Source of the DNA: an uncultured Methanobrevibacter sp.
GTDB taxonomy: Archaea > Methanobacteriota > Methanobacteria > Methanobacteriales > Methanobacteriaceae
Assembly: GCF_946404245.1 (NCBI RefSeq)
Contig: NZ_CAMJCX010000017.1
Location: 1 to 32,570, forward strand
Length of the DNA: 32,570 nucleotides
Reading direction: 5' to 3'
The position numbers were made by a program, and so were the translations under genes. A model generated the notes under the pieces. The model was not told where the DNA came from. It searched no databases and saw only the letters and a list, made by a program, of their open reading frames with translations. Shown here piece after piece: positions 14,107 to 23,520 of the stretch. How positions within the stretch are numbered: the stretch's first letter is position 1; each line of letters opens with the position of its first letter.

Positions 14107-15093
14107 CTATTCAATTAAACAGACACTTTCCTTTTTCCAATAACAGTTATTGCAGGTCTTACACTCAGATTTTCCATGACCTTCCTCTTTCCATTTGGTT
14201 AAAAATGAGGGATCCTTTACAAAAGGCCTTTGCATGGAGATAAAATCTATATCTGTATTATTGATTAACTCATTGATTTTGTCCATATCAGACCTGCCCC
14301 CACCTAAAACAACAGGAATAGAAACATTTTTTGCGACTTTATCAGCAAAGCCAACCAGCATATCCTGATTTGATTGGCCTTTTCTAAAGTACTGAGGTGA
14401 TAGGAATCTGGTGATTTGTAAGCTGTCAGCACCATTTTCTGCCAGAATCTTGCAAATTTCCAAAGAGTCGTCTTCATCCTGGTATAAATTAACTTTACAG
14501 TGTATATGCAAGTCAGTGGTATTTTTAATCAATTTGATAATTTCCAAAACCATTCTTACACGATTATATGTGCTTCCGCCGTAATCGTCACTGCGTGTGT
14601 TTTCAAAAGGATCCATCACACGGGACAGATAGAAATTGTTACCAATGCATAGCTCTATTCCATCAAAGCCAGCAAACATTATCTTTTTAGCTGCCACGAC
14701 ATAATCAGCCTGAATTGTACGGATATCTTCAATAGTCAAGTCATTGACTTCCATCATCTGCTTGCCATTGATGTTGCAGTTAACAAAACCAATTTGAGCA
14801 AGTATTGGAGTGTTGTGCTCATGAGCAATGTCAGTTACTTCCTTAAAATCCTTAATGAATAGTGGAGAGTTAATGTAATGAGTATAGTCACTGAACCTGT
14901 CATGACTGTACATTGAAATTAGCTCCGTAGTTATTACTCCAACATTGTTCTTAGCCAATTTTTCATATCTGTCAAATACTTCTTGAGTTAAATTTTTTCC
15001 GGAGTCATTTTGAGATTCCCAGAGCCCATTCCTAATAATGCGGCTGGAAACGTCAAGATTTCCAAATTTAGTGTTATCAAATATGCCTTTCAT
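14107..15093 (-). CDS. old-yellow-enzyme-like FMN oxidoreductase with C-terminal cysteine cluster
   Basis: This 328-residue protein has the NADH:flavin-oxidoreductase TIM barrel: FGNLDVSSRIIRNG at the N-terminus, ENTRSDDYGGSTYNR (about 165-179), and a phosphate-binding end with VLGGGRSD followed by ISMQRPFVKDP. In typical members the segment before the DDYGG motif reads HxAHGYLxxQF; here it is GNNFYLSRVM, so the usual His/His or His/Asn substrate pair appears lost. The C-terminus has CKTCNNCYWKKESVC, four cysteines that may bind Fe-S or zinc. No Shine-Dalgarno sequence precedes the ATG, but a TATA box lies about 25 bp upstream, so the mRNA is probably leaderless. The substrate is unknown. Confidence 0.85.
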   Translation of the reverse strand: MKGIFDNTKFGNLDVSSRIIRNGLWESQNDSGKNLTQEVFDRYEKLAKNNVGVITTELISMYSHDRFSDYTHYINSPLFIKDFKEVTDIAHEHNTPILAQIGFVNCNINGKQMMEVNDLTIEDIRTIQADYVVAAKKIMFAGFDGIELCIGNNFYLSRVMDPFENTRSDDYGGSTYNRVRMVLEIIKLIKNTTDLHIHCKVNLYQDEDDSLEICKILAENGADSLQITRFLSPQYFRKGQSNQDMLVGFADKVAKNVSIPVVLGGGRSDMDKINELINNTDIDFISMQRPFVKDPSFLTKWKEEGHGKSECKTCNNCYWKKESVCLIE

Positions 15094-15115
15094 AGTTACA
15101 TATTAGAAAAAAGAA

Positions 15116-15123
15116 TATAAAAA
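15116..15123 (-). promoter_or_regulatory. TATA box of a likely leaderless transcript (old-yellow-enzyme-like gene)
   Basis: TTTTATAT on the minus strand lies about 25 bp upstream of the ATG at 15093. This is the distance from a TATA box to a transcription start, so transcription should begin at or next to the start codon. Confidence 0.5.
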
Positions 15124-15128
15124 GGAGA

Positions 15129-15148
15129 AAGTAATTCATGAATTACTT
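15129..15148. terminator. 20-bp perfect palindrome between the UvrA-like and old-yellow-enzyme-like genes
   Basis: AAGTAATTCATGAATTACTT is a perfect inverted repeat just after the UvrA-like stop. On the minus strand it is followed by a T-rich stretch, which suits a terminator. It also lies directly upstream of the TATA box at 15116-15123, so it could instead be an operator. Confidence 0.5.
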
Positions 15149-15162
15149 AGATTTAATTAACA

Positions 15163-17625
15163 TCAGAATAATTCTTTTTCAGCCAAATATTTGCCTGTTA
15201 AACTTTCAGGAGCGTTAATAATATCATTCAAACTTCCAGTGGCTAAGATTTCCCCACCGCAATTTTCACCATCAATTCCAATGTCAATAATATGGTCTGC
15301 ATTAGCTATTAAATCCAAATCATGTTCAATAACTATGACAGTTGCTCCCCTGTCTATTAGATTGTCGAATACATCAATCAATACCTTAACATCCAACGGA
15401 TGAAGACCAATGGTTGGTTCATCGAAAATGAAGAGAGAGTTCTTTTGTGACTTGCCGATCTCAGATGCAAGCTTAAGTCTTTGCGCTTCCCCACCGGACA
15501 GGCTTGGAGTGGCTTCACCTAATGTAAGATAACCCAATCCCAAATCAGACAGCTTTTGCAGTTTGGAGGTTACCTTTTTAAGTTCAAACAACTCTTCAAG
15601 AGCTTCATCAATTGTCAGTGACATTATATCTGCCAGGGACAAACCATTGAATTTTGTCTTTTCGATATCAGGATTATATCTTGAACCTTCACAGTCAGGA
15701 CATGTCATTTCAACATCAGGAAGGAACTGCACGTCCATTGACACACTGCCTGTTCCGTTACAGGTTTCACATCTTAATTTTCCAGTGTTATATGAAAAAT
15801 CAGCTGTCTTATATTCATCAGACAATTTAGAGAATTCCCGTCTTAACTCATCAAGAACCTTGGAGTATGTTGCAACAGTACTTCTTACGTTTTTTCCGAT
15901 TGGCACACTGTCAATCAAATCAATCTTGTTAATGTCTCCACAGTCAAGGTCATGGACAGTATCTGGCAATTCCTCACCGTTAATGTGAGCTTTTACAGAA
16001 GGATACAATGCCTCCAAAAGCAATGTTGTTTTTCCACTTCCGGAAACTCCTGTTACGACTGAAAGCTTGCCTTTTGGAATTTGAACATCTATAGGTTTTA
16101 CATTGTGAATTTCAGAAGTTTTTATATTGATGGCTCCATTTTCAAAAACATCACCTGATTTGTCTCGAATGATGATCTTTTCGGAATTTGATAAAAATGG
16201 AGCGATTTGTGATGATTCATTAGCCATAATTTCATCAAGGGTTCCCTGTGCAATGATGTTTCCTCCGTCAGCACCTGCAGTAGGTCCCAATTCAACCATA
16301 TAATCTGCAATGCCCAATATTTTTGTGTCATGGTCAACCAGAATTATTGAATTTCCGTCATCAACCAGATGTCTGATGACACTGATTAATCCGTTGACAT
16401 TATCAGGGTGAAGACCGATTGACGGTTCGTCCAATACATACAGTACTCCGGTTGTGTGGTTTCTTAAGGTTTTGGCAAGCTGCATTCTCTGCAGTTCTCC
16501 AGTGGATAATGTATTGGCGGGCCTGTCAAGTGAAATGTAACTTAAACCCAAATCAAGTAAAATGGTGGCATTGTCCATAAATTCCTCAAGGATATTTTCC
16601 GCCATCTGCCTGACACCATCCGGAAGCTCACTTACAACTTCCTGAATCCATATGACAAGCTCCTTGAGATTCATCTGACACGCTTCAGCCAGATTGATTC
16701 CGCCTAAAAGGGTTTCCCTTGCTTTAGAATTGATTCTTGCACCATTACAGTCAGGACAAACCTGTGTTGTTAAGTATTTATTGATTCTTTGAAGACCCTT
16801 TTCTGTTTTTGCCTTTTTAAGAGCCTCTTCAACAGCCTTATGGGCATTTCTATACTCGGCATTAAGTTCAAATAATTTACCGTTTTTAGATGGAATATTG
16901 ATGTATCTTTTAACTGCAGGACCGTTATAGACAATGTCCTTTTCCTCATCAGTCAAATCCTTGAATGGGACATCAATCCTTACGCCCAGCTCGCCTGCAA
17001 CGTGATACATCCAGGAAATTCCGAACATGTTCCATGACTCAACGGCTCCTTCCTCAAGTGTTTTTGTCTCATCACCGACCAATGTGGAATCGTCAATGCC
17101 TCTTATATAACCTGTTCCGCTGCATGTTGGGCACGCACCGTCTGAGTTGAAGGCATATTCCTCTGCACCCAATCCATAGAATTCTTCACCGCAAACAGGA
17201 CATTTGATTGGAATTTCACGAGCCACATTCAATGTTGGCTCCTGCAGGTGACCGTTTGGACAAGTGTAATTACCGCATCTTGAATACAATAATCTTAAAG
17301 AGTTTAAAAGTTCTGTTGAAGTTCCAAATGTTGATCTGATATTCGGAACATTAGGACGCTGATGAAGTGCCAGGGCTGCCGGAACATATTGGATTAAGTC
17401 AACCTGTGCCTTTTCAGTTTGTGAAATCCTACGGCGAGTATAGGTTGAAAGTGCATCCAGATATCTTCTGGAACCTTCAGAATACAATACCCCTAATGCC
17501 AATGAGGATTTACCGCTTCCAGAAACTCCAGAAATTGCAACAATTTTTCCAAGAGGAATATCAACATCAATATTCTTTAAATTATGAACTTTTGCTCCCC
17601 TAATGATTATCATATCTTGGTACAT
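15163..17625 (-). CDS. UvrA-like ABC ATPase (short paralog)
   Basis: This 820-residue protein has two ABC modules of UvrA type. Module 1 has Walker A GVSGSGKSSLA near residues 33-43, zinc-finger cysteines (CPNGH, CPVCGEEF, CPTCSGTG) and an altered signature STGELQRMQLAK. Module 2 has GVSGSGKTTLL, a second zinc finger (CETCNGTG, CPDCEGSRYNP), the signature LSGGEAQRLKLA and Walker B LFIFDEPTIGLHP. UvrA proper is about 940 residues; the shortage is in the first-module region that holds the UvrB-binding domain. This is therefore a UvrA paralog of the kind linked to DNA damage or drug tolerance rather than the excision-repair subunit, and no uvrB or uvrC is nearby. No Shine-Dalgarno sequence is seen; a TATA-like AT run about 25 bp upstream suggests a leaderless mRNA. 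Confidence 0.88.
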   Translation of the reverse strand: MYQDMIIIRGAKVHNLKNIDVDIPLGKIVAISGVSGSGKSSLALGVLYSEGSRRYLDALSTYTRRRISQTEKAQVDLIQYVPAALALHQRPNVPNIRSTFGTSTELLNSLRLLYSRCGNYTCPNGHLQEPTLNVAREIPIKCPVCGEEFYGLGAEEYAFNSDGACPTCSGTGYIRGIDDSTLVGDETKTLEEGAVESWNMFGISWMYHVAGELGVRIDVPFKDLTDEEKDIVYNGPAVKRYINIPSKNGKLFELNAEYRNAHKAVEEALKKAKTEKGLQRINKYLTTQVCPDCNGARINSKARETLLGGINLAEACQMNLKELVIWIQEVVSELPDGVRQMAENILEEFMDNATILLDLGLSYISLDRPANTLSTGELQRMQLAKTLRNHTTGVLYVLDEPSIGLHPDNVNGLISVIRHLVDDGNSIILVDHDTKILGIADYMVELGPTAGADGGNIIAQGTLDEIMANESSQIAPFLSNSEKIIIRDKSGDVFENGAINIKTSEIHNVKPIDVQIPKGKLSVVTGVSGSGKTTLLLEALYPSVKAHINGEELPDTVHDLDCGDINKIDLIDSVPIGKNVRSTVATYSKVLDELRREFSKLSDEYKTADFSYNTGKLRCETCNGTGSVSMDVQFLPDVEMTCPDCEGSRYNPDIEKTKFNGLSLADIMSLTIDEALEELFELKKVTSKLQKLSDLGLGYLTLGEATPSLSGGEAQRLKLASEIGKSQKNSLFIFDEPTIGLHPLDVKVLIDVFDNLIDRGATVIVIEHDLDLIANADHIIDIGIDGENCGGEILATGSLNDIINAPESLTGKYLAEKELF

Positions 17626-17664
17626 ACATTAACATTAAGTTTTAAAGTATAATAATTTTGCCAA

Positions 17665-18219
17665 TCAAAAGCCCTGACTGTCAAAGTGGTCTTTAATTTT
17701 GAGATAAAATTCATCAATGGAAAAGCCAAAGTCATTATTGAATGACTTATAAGCCAATTCGCAATCTTTATTTAAGTTGAATCTGAAATCAGGGCGTTTA
17801 TCGAATAATTTTTTAAAACAAGATTTGGAATGCTCAGGCAACGGCACATCTTCAATGGAAAGCTTTTCAACAAGCATGGTCATTGAAAGAGAAAGAACTG
17901 TGAATTGAAGAGCGGACGCGTAGGCATCATAATATTCCCCATAATCCAGATTGACATCAAAATATATTAAAAAATTAACAAGCACATGGGAAATCCATAT
18001 CAAGGAGTTCGGCTCAAATTTTTCCAGCTGCAAATCGGTGAATTTGAAAAGCAATTTTTCCAAATCAACACCTTCGTTCTCCTCACAGTATTTGACAAAT
18101 TCAGTGAATGAATAATTAGTAAGATATTTGAGATAAGCGTCTTTTACCTGCTCATCACAGGAATATTTTTCAATTTTTTTAAAATCTTTCTTTCTTAATA
18201 CTTTTGGATATGTAAACAT
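17665..18219 (-). CDS. hypothetical protein (184 aa)
   Basis: I do not recognise this protein. It starts at the ATG at 18219, seven bases after AAGGAG, reading MFTYPKVLRKKDFKKIEKYS. A longer frame reaches back to 18249 into the nitroreductase gene but lacks a ribosome-binding site. It appears soluble and helical, with a hydrophobic stretch around LIWISHVLVNFLIYF and a further LQFTVLSLSMTMLVEK helix. The spacing of 16 bp from the upstream nitroreductase stop suggests the two are cotranscribed. Confidence 0.7.
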   Translation of the reverse strand: MFTYPKVLRKKDFKKIEKYSCDEQVKDAYLKYLTNYSFTEFVKYCEENEGVDLEKLLFKFTDLQLEKFEPNSLIWISHVLVNFLIYFDVNLDYGEYYDAYASALQFTVLSLSMTMLVEKLSIEDVPLPEHSKSCFKKLFDKRPDFRFNLNKDCELAYKSFNNDFGFSIDEFYLKIKDHFDSQGF

Positions 18220-18235
18220 TAAATTTCTCCTTATT

Positions 18236-19033
18236 TCAATTTTTATCATTATTTACTACAGTAATTGTTGCAATATACTCAGTGAATTCATCAGAATCAA
18301 TTTCAGGGTCACAAATTACAAATTCACCATCGCAAACACTTAAAAAGTGACAGATTGCAATTCCAAGGTCAATTTTTTGCACTTCCCAGTCGACAATGGA
18401 TACATAACCCTCAGTATGCCTTACATAGAAATGATAGGAATTTTCGACTTTCACTATCCTCCATGGCTGCCTGTTAGCAGCAGATGGTGCCCAACGAACC
18501 GCTTCAAGACAATCTTCACTAGATTCTATCGGGTTTGAGAAATCCCCTTCAAAAAACAGTTCAGATGATGGGAATCTTTCATCTCCCCTAACGCTTTGCC
18601 TCAATTTTGAATCAACCTCCGATTGAGTTTCAGACGGATATCCCAGAGGAGTCACTATCATCATGTATTCATCGTCCTTTGTATCCGCAGCCCTTTCAAA
18701 AAGCTCACGGTTTAATGTTCCGCCAATCCATGTGGTTCCGATTCCAAGGGACCATGCATATAAAACCATTTTTTCAAAGGAATAGCCGAAAGCCTCCTCG
18801 CAGTGTTCAACTTTAGGCACTTTTGCGGCAATGTAAATATCCTCACCCTCAATAACTGGAGATGACAGCCCGTATTTTTCCTTATCGAGCATTATAAATT
18901 CAATAGGAACATCATATGGATTATCAATTGTCTTAATGTAGCTGCATAATTTTTTTAAGTCATTTTCAGAAATTTTTGTACCGTCAAAAGTTCTGAAACT
19001 TTTTCTGGTCTTGATTAATTCCATCATATCCAT
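18236..19033 (-). CDS. nitroreductase-family FMN protein (TM1586-like)
   Basis: This 265-residue protein has the nitroreductase N-terminus MELIKTRKSFRTFDGTKIS, in which the Arg/Lys-Ser-x-Arg group contacts FMN phosphate. It has LGIGTTWIGGTLN in the middle and AVRWAPSAANRQPWRI (about 179-194), a second FMN-contacting element. Two half-domains in one chain fit the putative TM nitroreductase family, whose substrates are mostly unknown. GGTGA lies six bases before the ATG at 19033. It is likely cotranscribed with the hypothetical gene downstream. Confidence 0.83.
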   Translation of the reverse strand: MDMMELIKTRKSFRTFDGTKISENDLKKLCSYIKTIDNPYDVPIEFIMLDKEKYGLSSPVIEGEDIYIAAKVPKVEHCEEAFGYSFEKMVLYAWSLGIGTTWIGGTLNRELFERAADTKDDEYMMIVTPLGYPSETQSEVDSKLRQSVRGDERFPSSELFFEGDFSNPIESSEDCLEAVRWAPSAANRQPWRIVKVENSYHFYVRHTEGYVSIVDWEVQKIDLGIAICHFLSVCDGEFVICDPEIDSDEFTEYIATITVVNNDKN

Positions 19034-19139
19034 TATTATTCACCAGTTCAGCAATTACCTAAAAAATAGGATTTAGTTATTAAATTGTTTTTGAAGTTTA
19101 AAAATTTAATTATGAATAGATAATGTAAACAAAAAATAG

Positions 19140-19166
19140 AAAAAAATAAGCCCAAAAAAGAGGGCT
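19140..19166 (-). terminator. intrinsic-type terminator of purA
   Basis: On the minus strand AGCCC (19166-19162) pairs with GGGCT (19153-19149) across an eight-base loop, followed by TTATTTTTTT. It starts 11 bases after the purA stop codon. Confidence 0.75.
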
Positions 19167-19177
19167 GAATTAAAGAA

Positions 19178-20197
19178 TTATAACAATTCTTTTCTTAAAT
19201 CAATAGTGTCTTTTAAATCTGGTCCAGTTGAGATGATAGTAACTGGCACACCGGTTTCAGTTTGAATGTCTTCAATGAAAGCTTTGGTTTCAGCAGACAA
19301 TTCATCATAGTTTTGTACGCGAGCACAGTCGAATAATCTGTCGACACATGTTAAAGCGATTTGAGTTGCACCGTTGATTCTGCATGATTCTTTAGCAAGC
19401 TCCATGTCAAAGTACCCGATTCTTCTACGTCTTCCGGTTACTACACCATACTCTTCAAGGCCTTTGCTTTCAGCTTCTTCCTGAGTCATCTCGGTTGGGA
19501 ATGGACCTTCTCCAACACGGGAAATGTAAGCTTTAAATACGTCAATGACTTCATCAACTTTAGTTGGTCCAACTCCAACATCCGCAGCAAATGTGGATGC
19601 TGTTGTGTCTTTACTGGTTACGAAAGGATAAGATCCATAATAAAGTGAAAGAGCAAAACCTTGTGACCCTTCAATGAATACATCTTCACCATTGTCGATA
19701 GCTTCATTAACTTCAAGGGATACATCGGTAATGTAATCTTCAAGCTCAGGAATATCTTTTGCCAAATCAATAGTTCTCAATACACGGTCTGAATTAGCTG
19801 GTCCACAGCCTGAACCGGTACTTCCTATTTTTTTAGCTAAATGTTCTGATTTGACATCACGTTCCATGTGGTCCTCAGAAATAATTGCGCATCTAGGATC
19901 AACACACATTCTTTCTTTTACATTATATTTTTTTAAGTCTTCAAATTCTTTAAATAATACATCCGGATTTACTAAAACTCCAGCACCAATCATGAGTTTA
20001 GCATCAGTATGTACGAAACCTGATGGAGTTAACCTTAAACCATATTTCTCTCCGTTAAATTCAACGGAATGCCCTGCATTTGGCCCAACTCCTGCACGAG
20101 CAATAATATTTGGTTTATCATTGTCACAAAGGTAAGTGATACATTTTCCTTTACCTTCGTCACCCCATGCTCCACCAACTAAAATACTACAAGTCAT
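19178..20197 (-). CDS. purA: adenylosuccinate synthetase
   Basis: This 339-residue enzyme couples GTP hydrolysis to joining IMP and aspartate, the first committed step from IMP to AMP. Seen in the sequence are the P-loop-like [11 protein letters not shown] (8-18), GPNAGHSV, the IMP-binding [14 protein letters not shown] and the C-terminal region with [10 protein letters not shown]. The length is the short form of archaea; bacterial and eukaryotic enzymes are about 430 residues. AAGGAG precedes the ATG. The gene has its own promoter region (20198-20386, very AT-rich) and a terminator, so it looks monocistronic. Confidence 0.95.
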   Translation of the reverse strand: MTCSILVGGAWGDEGKGKCITYLCDNDKPNIIARAGVGPNAGHSVEFNGEKYGLRLTPSGFVHTDAKLMIGAGVLVNPDVLFKEFEDLKKYNVKERMCVDPRCAIISEDHMERDVKSEHLAKKIGSTGSGCGPANSDRVLRTIDLAKDIPELEDYITDVSLEVNEAIDNGEDVFIEGSQGFALSLYYGSYPFVTSKDTTASTFAADVGVGPTKVDEVIDVFKAYISRVGEGPFPTEMTQEEAESKGLEEYGVVTGRRRRIGYFDMELAKESCRINGATQIALTCVDRLFDCARVQNYDELSAETKAFIEDIQTETGVPVTIISTGPDLKDTIDLRKELL

Positions 20198-20386
20198 CTA
20201 ATAACTCCTTAAAAATTAATTATTGAAAATTTATAAAATTTTCATACCACTAATACTATATCTTTACTAATTAAAAAGCTTTTGCAAAATACGGAGGTAT
20301 CATTCAAAAAAAAATCAATACAATATAAATACAAATTATTCAAAAAAACATGAAAAAATTGAAGAAAAATGAAAAAAAGGAATGAA

Positions 20387-20980
20387 TTATTTTTTAGGCA
20401 TCCTTAGCGGATGATTTTCACACATTGGGTCTTTAACAATGTTCCTTTTCAGATGATATTTCAAAAAGTAAAGCATCCACTGATTAGACAGTTCCCTAAG
20501 TGAAGAATCGTCCAGTTTCTCATAGTTAGTGAAGAAATCCATTTGATTTCCACCAACAACGATAGCTATCTCCTTTGTTTCTACCAACATGAAAAAGTCA
20601 TTGCGGATATTGTGAATATTGAAGTCATCAACAACAGAAATTGTTTTTTCTTTTTTATAATTGTAGAAAAATGTATTGAGATATTCAAAATCAACAAATT
20701 TAATATCCACCACATCAAACAATACCTCTTCGCTCAATATCTGATTTTTGAAATTATATTTAGCCAAAAAGTCAATATCCCAGATATTATTATAAAATGC
20801 AGTAATGAATGAATCAACCGCAAAACGAACTGTCAGTGAAAAGTTTTCGCTCTCTTTAGGAACTCCAAGTTCAACATCCTGAAATTCGATATATATTGAA
20901 TCTTGAGCCATTTCTATGGAAGTCCATTTTCCAGAATTGACAATTACATCACGAATTAATTTTAGTGATCGAATATTCAT
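20387..20980 (-). CDS. hypothetical protein (197 aa)
   Basis: I do not recognise this protein. It begins MNIRSLKLIRDVIVNSGKW, has mixed alpha/beta composition, no membrane segment and no cysteine motif, and ends HPLRMPKK. AGGGG five bases before the ATG lies within the end of the upstream gene, whose stop codon is one base away. It is therefore the last gene of the operon that begins with dapL (23520 downwards). Its function is unknown; position suggests it goes with the two DUF-type proteins upstream. Confidence 0.72.
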   Translation of the reverse strand: MNIRSLKLIRDVIVNSGKWTSIEMAQDSIYIEFQDVELGVPKESENFSLTVRFAVDSFITAFYNNIWDIDFLAKYNFKNQILSEEVLFDVVDIKFVDFEYLNTFFYNYKKEKTISVVDDFNIHNIRNDFFMLVETKEIAIVVGGNQMDFFTNYEKLDDSSLRELSNQWMLYFLKYHLKRNIVKDPMCENHPLRMPKK

Positions 20981-20981
20981 T

Positions 20982-21572
20982 TTAACCCCTACTCTTTACA
21001 AAAATGTCGTATGCTCCCTCAATTTCATATTCCTTTTCACAATCAAATGACTTATCCCACTTAAAAGGATTTATTTCAATTTGATTGTTGATTGTTCCAT
21101 CCCATATAAGTGAAAAACCTGCAGATTTTAAGGCATCAGCAACAATTTCACCTATTTGCAATGCTTTTTTCTCATCATTTTCAAAGTCGCCGAAAGTGAT
21201 TTTTAATTTTTCATCTTCAATTGCTTCTTCTATATCCTCAAATGAATAAAAACAAAATCCTTCCGGATGAAGTTTATTATTTATAAGATGTACATTAAGT
21301 TCAAAGGCGTCACCAACCCCCTCTTCGATATCATAGCCGCAGTTATGAATAGCTACAATATCCTTAAGGGCCAATGCCTTAAAAACTTCTTCAAGTTTAT
21401 TAAAATTAATGTTTGTAAAATCGTTTAAAGAAATGTTAAACTTAGAAAAATCAATATCCTCTTCTATGAATTGATCTTCTAAGATTTCTTCAATTTCATC
21501 AACATCAAAAAATCCAGATTTAGTAAGTAACTCTATCAAATATTCAATTTCATCAACTAAATCCTGATCCAT
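20982..21572 (-). CDS. DUF6891-like protein
   Basis: About 196 residues, very acidic in the N-terminal part (EIEEILEDQFIEEDIDF). The middle ALALKDIVAIHNCGYDIEEG and the C-terminal LIWDGTINNQIEINPFKW resemble my recollection of the DUF6891 family, whose function is unknown. An ATG at 21587 would overlap the upstream stop; the ATG at 21572 has GTGGT close by and gives the more natural N-terminus MDQDLVDE, but the choice is open. It sits between a DUF6882-like gene and an unknown gene in the dapL operon. Confidence 0.6.
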   Translation of the reverse strand: MDQDLVDEIEYLIELLTKSGFFDVDEIEEILEDQFIEEDIDFSKFNISLNDFTNINFNKLEEVFKALALKDIVAIHNCGYDIEEGVGDAFELNVHLINNKLHPEGFCFYSFEDIEEAIEDEKLKITFGDFENDEKKALQIGEIVADALKSAGFSLIWDGTINNQIEINPFKWDKSFDCEKEYEIEGAYDIFVKSRG

Positions 21573-21579
21573 AATACCA

Positions 21580-22284
21580 CTAATCATCTTCTAAAAGCAT
21601 TTGAATATGAGTGACATTTCCTCTTTCAGTGAAACCTACAATAATTCTGCTTTCACCAATTTTTGCAACAGCAAAGTCCTCATGTTCCTTAAAACCGTAT
21701 CCTTTTAGTTTTGTATATCCTTCAAATGCAATTTTAGGATATACCTTGAAATTCTTTTGGAAGGTAGCGAAGGTATTTCTGAATTTTACAACAGAGTTAT
21801 CCTCTTTTATCAAATCAGATTCAACAGCTACAAATATATCCAAACCTTCTTCAGATACGGCATAATAACCATCCAAATCCAAAATTGAAATTGTTGCCAT
21901 TGCTAAAGCGTGGCATGCATTATAACCCGCATTAATAACTGCTGAATTAAATTCAGGAATGTCAAATTCATCACCAATCGCCTTCATTTGACGTGCTGAT
22001 TGAATTAAACTATCATCAAATCCTATTGATTCATTATCCCAAGCCCATGACCATTGATTTAATTCTTCTGCGAAGAAACCTATGATTTGAACAGGCAATT
22101 CCATATCATCAAAGGAGATGATTCCTTTTTCAATATCCAAATCGCCCACTTTATCTCCAATTAAGTCTGATAAGTTTTCTTGTTTATCTAAAGCTAAAGC
22201 ACCATATTTTGATAAAACAACTTTAAATGAATCTCCTTCTTCTATTTGTATTGGTTTTTCAAATTTCTCTTTCAAATTAAACAC
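21580..22284 (-). CDS. DUF6882-like protein
   Basis: About 234 residues, with a WSWAWDNESIGF segment (about 78-89) and a later YNACHALAMATISILDLDGYY segment that I associate with the DUF6882 family (function unknown). The start is either the GTG at 22284, directly after the dapL stop codon, or the TTG at 22275, which has AGGTG six bases upstream. Both are rare start codons. The tight coupling to dapL means the two are cotranscribed. Pairs of DUF6882 and DUF6891 proteins suggest a common function, but none is known to me. Confidence 0.62.
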   Translation of the reverse strand: MFNLKEKFEKPIQIEEGDSFKVVLSKYGALALDKQENLSDLIGDKVGDLDIEKGIISFDDMELPVQIIGFFAEELNQWSWAWDNESIGFDDSLIQSARQMKAIGDEFDIPEFNSAVINAGYNACHALAMATISILDLDGYYAVSEEGLDIFVAVESDLIKEDNSVVKFRNTFATFQKNFKVYPKIAFEGYTKLKGYGFKEHEDFAVAKIGESRIIVGFTERGNVTHIQMLLEDD

Positions 22285-23520
22285 CTAAAATTCTAATTTT
22301 GAAATTCTATCCATTGCTTCTTTAGTATTTTCTAATGTATTGAATGCAGTGAGTCTTAAGTATCCTTCACCACTTGGACCAAATCCGGAACCTGGAGTTC
22401 CAACAACATTAGCTTCATTTAACAATATATCAAAGAATGCCCATGAGTCCATGCCGTTAGGAGTTTTTACCCAGATATAAGGGGAGCTTATACCACCATA
22501 GACTTCAAGACCAATATCGGTTAAACTTTCCCTGATGATTTTTGCATTTGCCATATAATAGTCAACTACTTCAGCTATTTGTTTTTGACCTTCAGGAGAG
22601 TAAGTTGCTTCAGCAGCTCTTTGTACCGGATAAGATGCGCCATTGAATTTTGTGGTTTGTCTTCTGTTCCATAAAGGATTTATTTCCACTTCGTTTCCTT
22701 CGCTGTCATATCCTTTCAATTCTTTAGGAACAACTGTGTACGCACAACGGGTTCCTGTGAAACCTGCGGTTTTTGAGAAACTTTTGAATTCAATTGCGAC
22801 TTCTTTTGCGCCTTCAATTTCATAAATACTGTGAGGAACATTATCTTCATTAATAAATACTTCATAAGCTGCATCAAATAAAATAACAGCCTTATTTTCT
22901 TTTGCCCAATCAACAAATACCTTCAATTGATCTTTAGTTAATGTGGTACCTGTCGGATTGTTAGGGTAACATAAGTAAATTATATCCACCGGTTCGGATG
23001 GAAGTTCTGGAACAAATCCATTTTCAGCATTGCATTTAAGGTAGGTTAAACCTTCATACATACCATCATCACCCATTTCACCGGTTCTTCCAGCCATTAC
23101 ATTGGTATCCACGTATACGGTATAAACAGGGTCGGTTACTGCAATCTTGTTGTCAATGCCAAATATTTCCTGGATATTTCCAGTGTCACATTTTGCACCG
23201 TCACTTATGAAAACTTCTGAAGTGTCAAGGTCAATTCCGTATTTATTGTAATCATTTTTAATAATAGCTTCAGCTAAAAATCCGTAACCTTGTTCAGGAC
23301 CATAACCCATGAAAGTGTCTGCATTGCCCATTTCATCAACAGCATTTCTAAATGCTTCAACAACTGCTGGAACTAATGGCTTAGTTACGTCCCCAATACC
23401 CATTTTGATAACGTCAGCATCAGGATTAGCTTTTGTAAATTCTGCTTCTCTTCTTGCAACTTCAACAAAAAGATAACTACTTTTCAATTTAAGATAGTTT
23501 TCATTAATTTTAACAACCAT
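22285..23520 (-). CDS. dapL: LL-diaminopimelate aminotransferase
   Basis: This 411-residue class I/II PLP aminotransferase makes LL-diaminopimelate from tetrahydrodipicolinate and glutamate in one step of lysine synthesis. This is the route used by Methanobacteriales, plants and chlamydiae. The PLP-binding Lys250 is in [12 protein letters not shown], and [11 protein letters not shown] and ILFDAAYE are the usual fold-type I contacts. The N-terminus with [12 protein letters not shown] and [11 protein letters not shown] matches the DapL subgroup. GAGGAAT precedes the ATG. A TATA box (TTTATATA on minus, near 23573-23566) lies about 50 bp upstream. It is the first gene of a likely four-gene operon that continues with three proteins of unknown function. 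Confidence 0.94.
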   Translation of the reverse strand: MVVKINENYLKLKSSYLFVEVARREAEFTKANPDADVIKMGIGDVTKPLVPAVVEAFRNAVDEMGNADTFMGYGPEQGYGFLAEAIIKNDYNKYGIDLDTSEVFISDGAKCDTGNIQEIFGIDNKIAVTDPVYTVYVDTNVMAGRTGEMGDDGMYEGLTYLKCNAENGFVPELPSEPVDIIYLCYPNNPTGTTLTKDQLKVFVDWAKENKAVILFDAAYEVFINEDNVPHSIYEIEGAKEVAIEFKSFSKTAGFTGTRCAYTVVPKELKGYDSEGNEVEINPLWNRRQTTKFNGASYPVQRAAEATYSPEGQKQIAEVVDYYMANAKIIRESLTDIGLEVYGGISSPYIWVKTPNGMDSWAFFDILLNEANVVGTPGSGFGPSGEGYLRLTAFNTLENTKEAMDRISKLEF

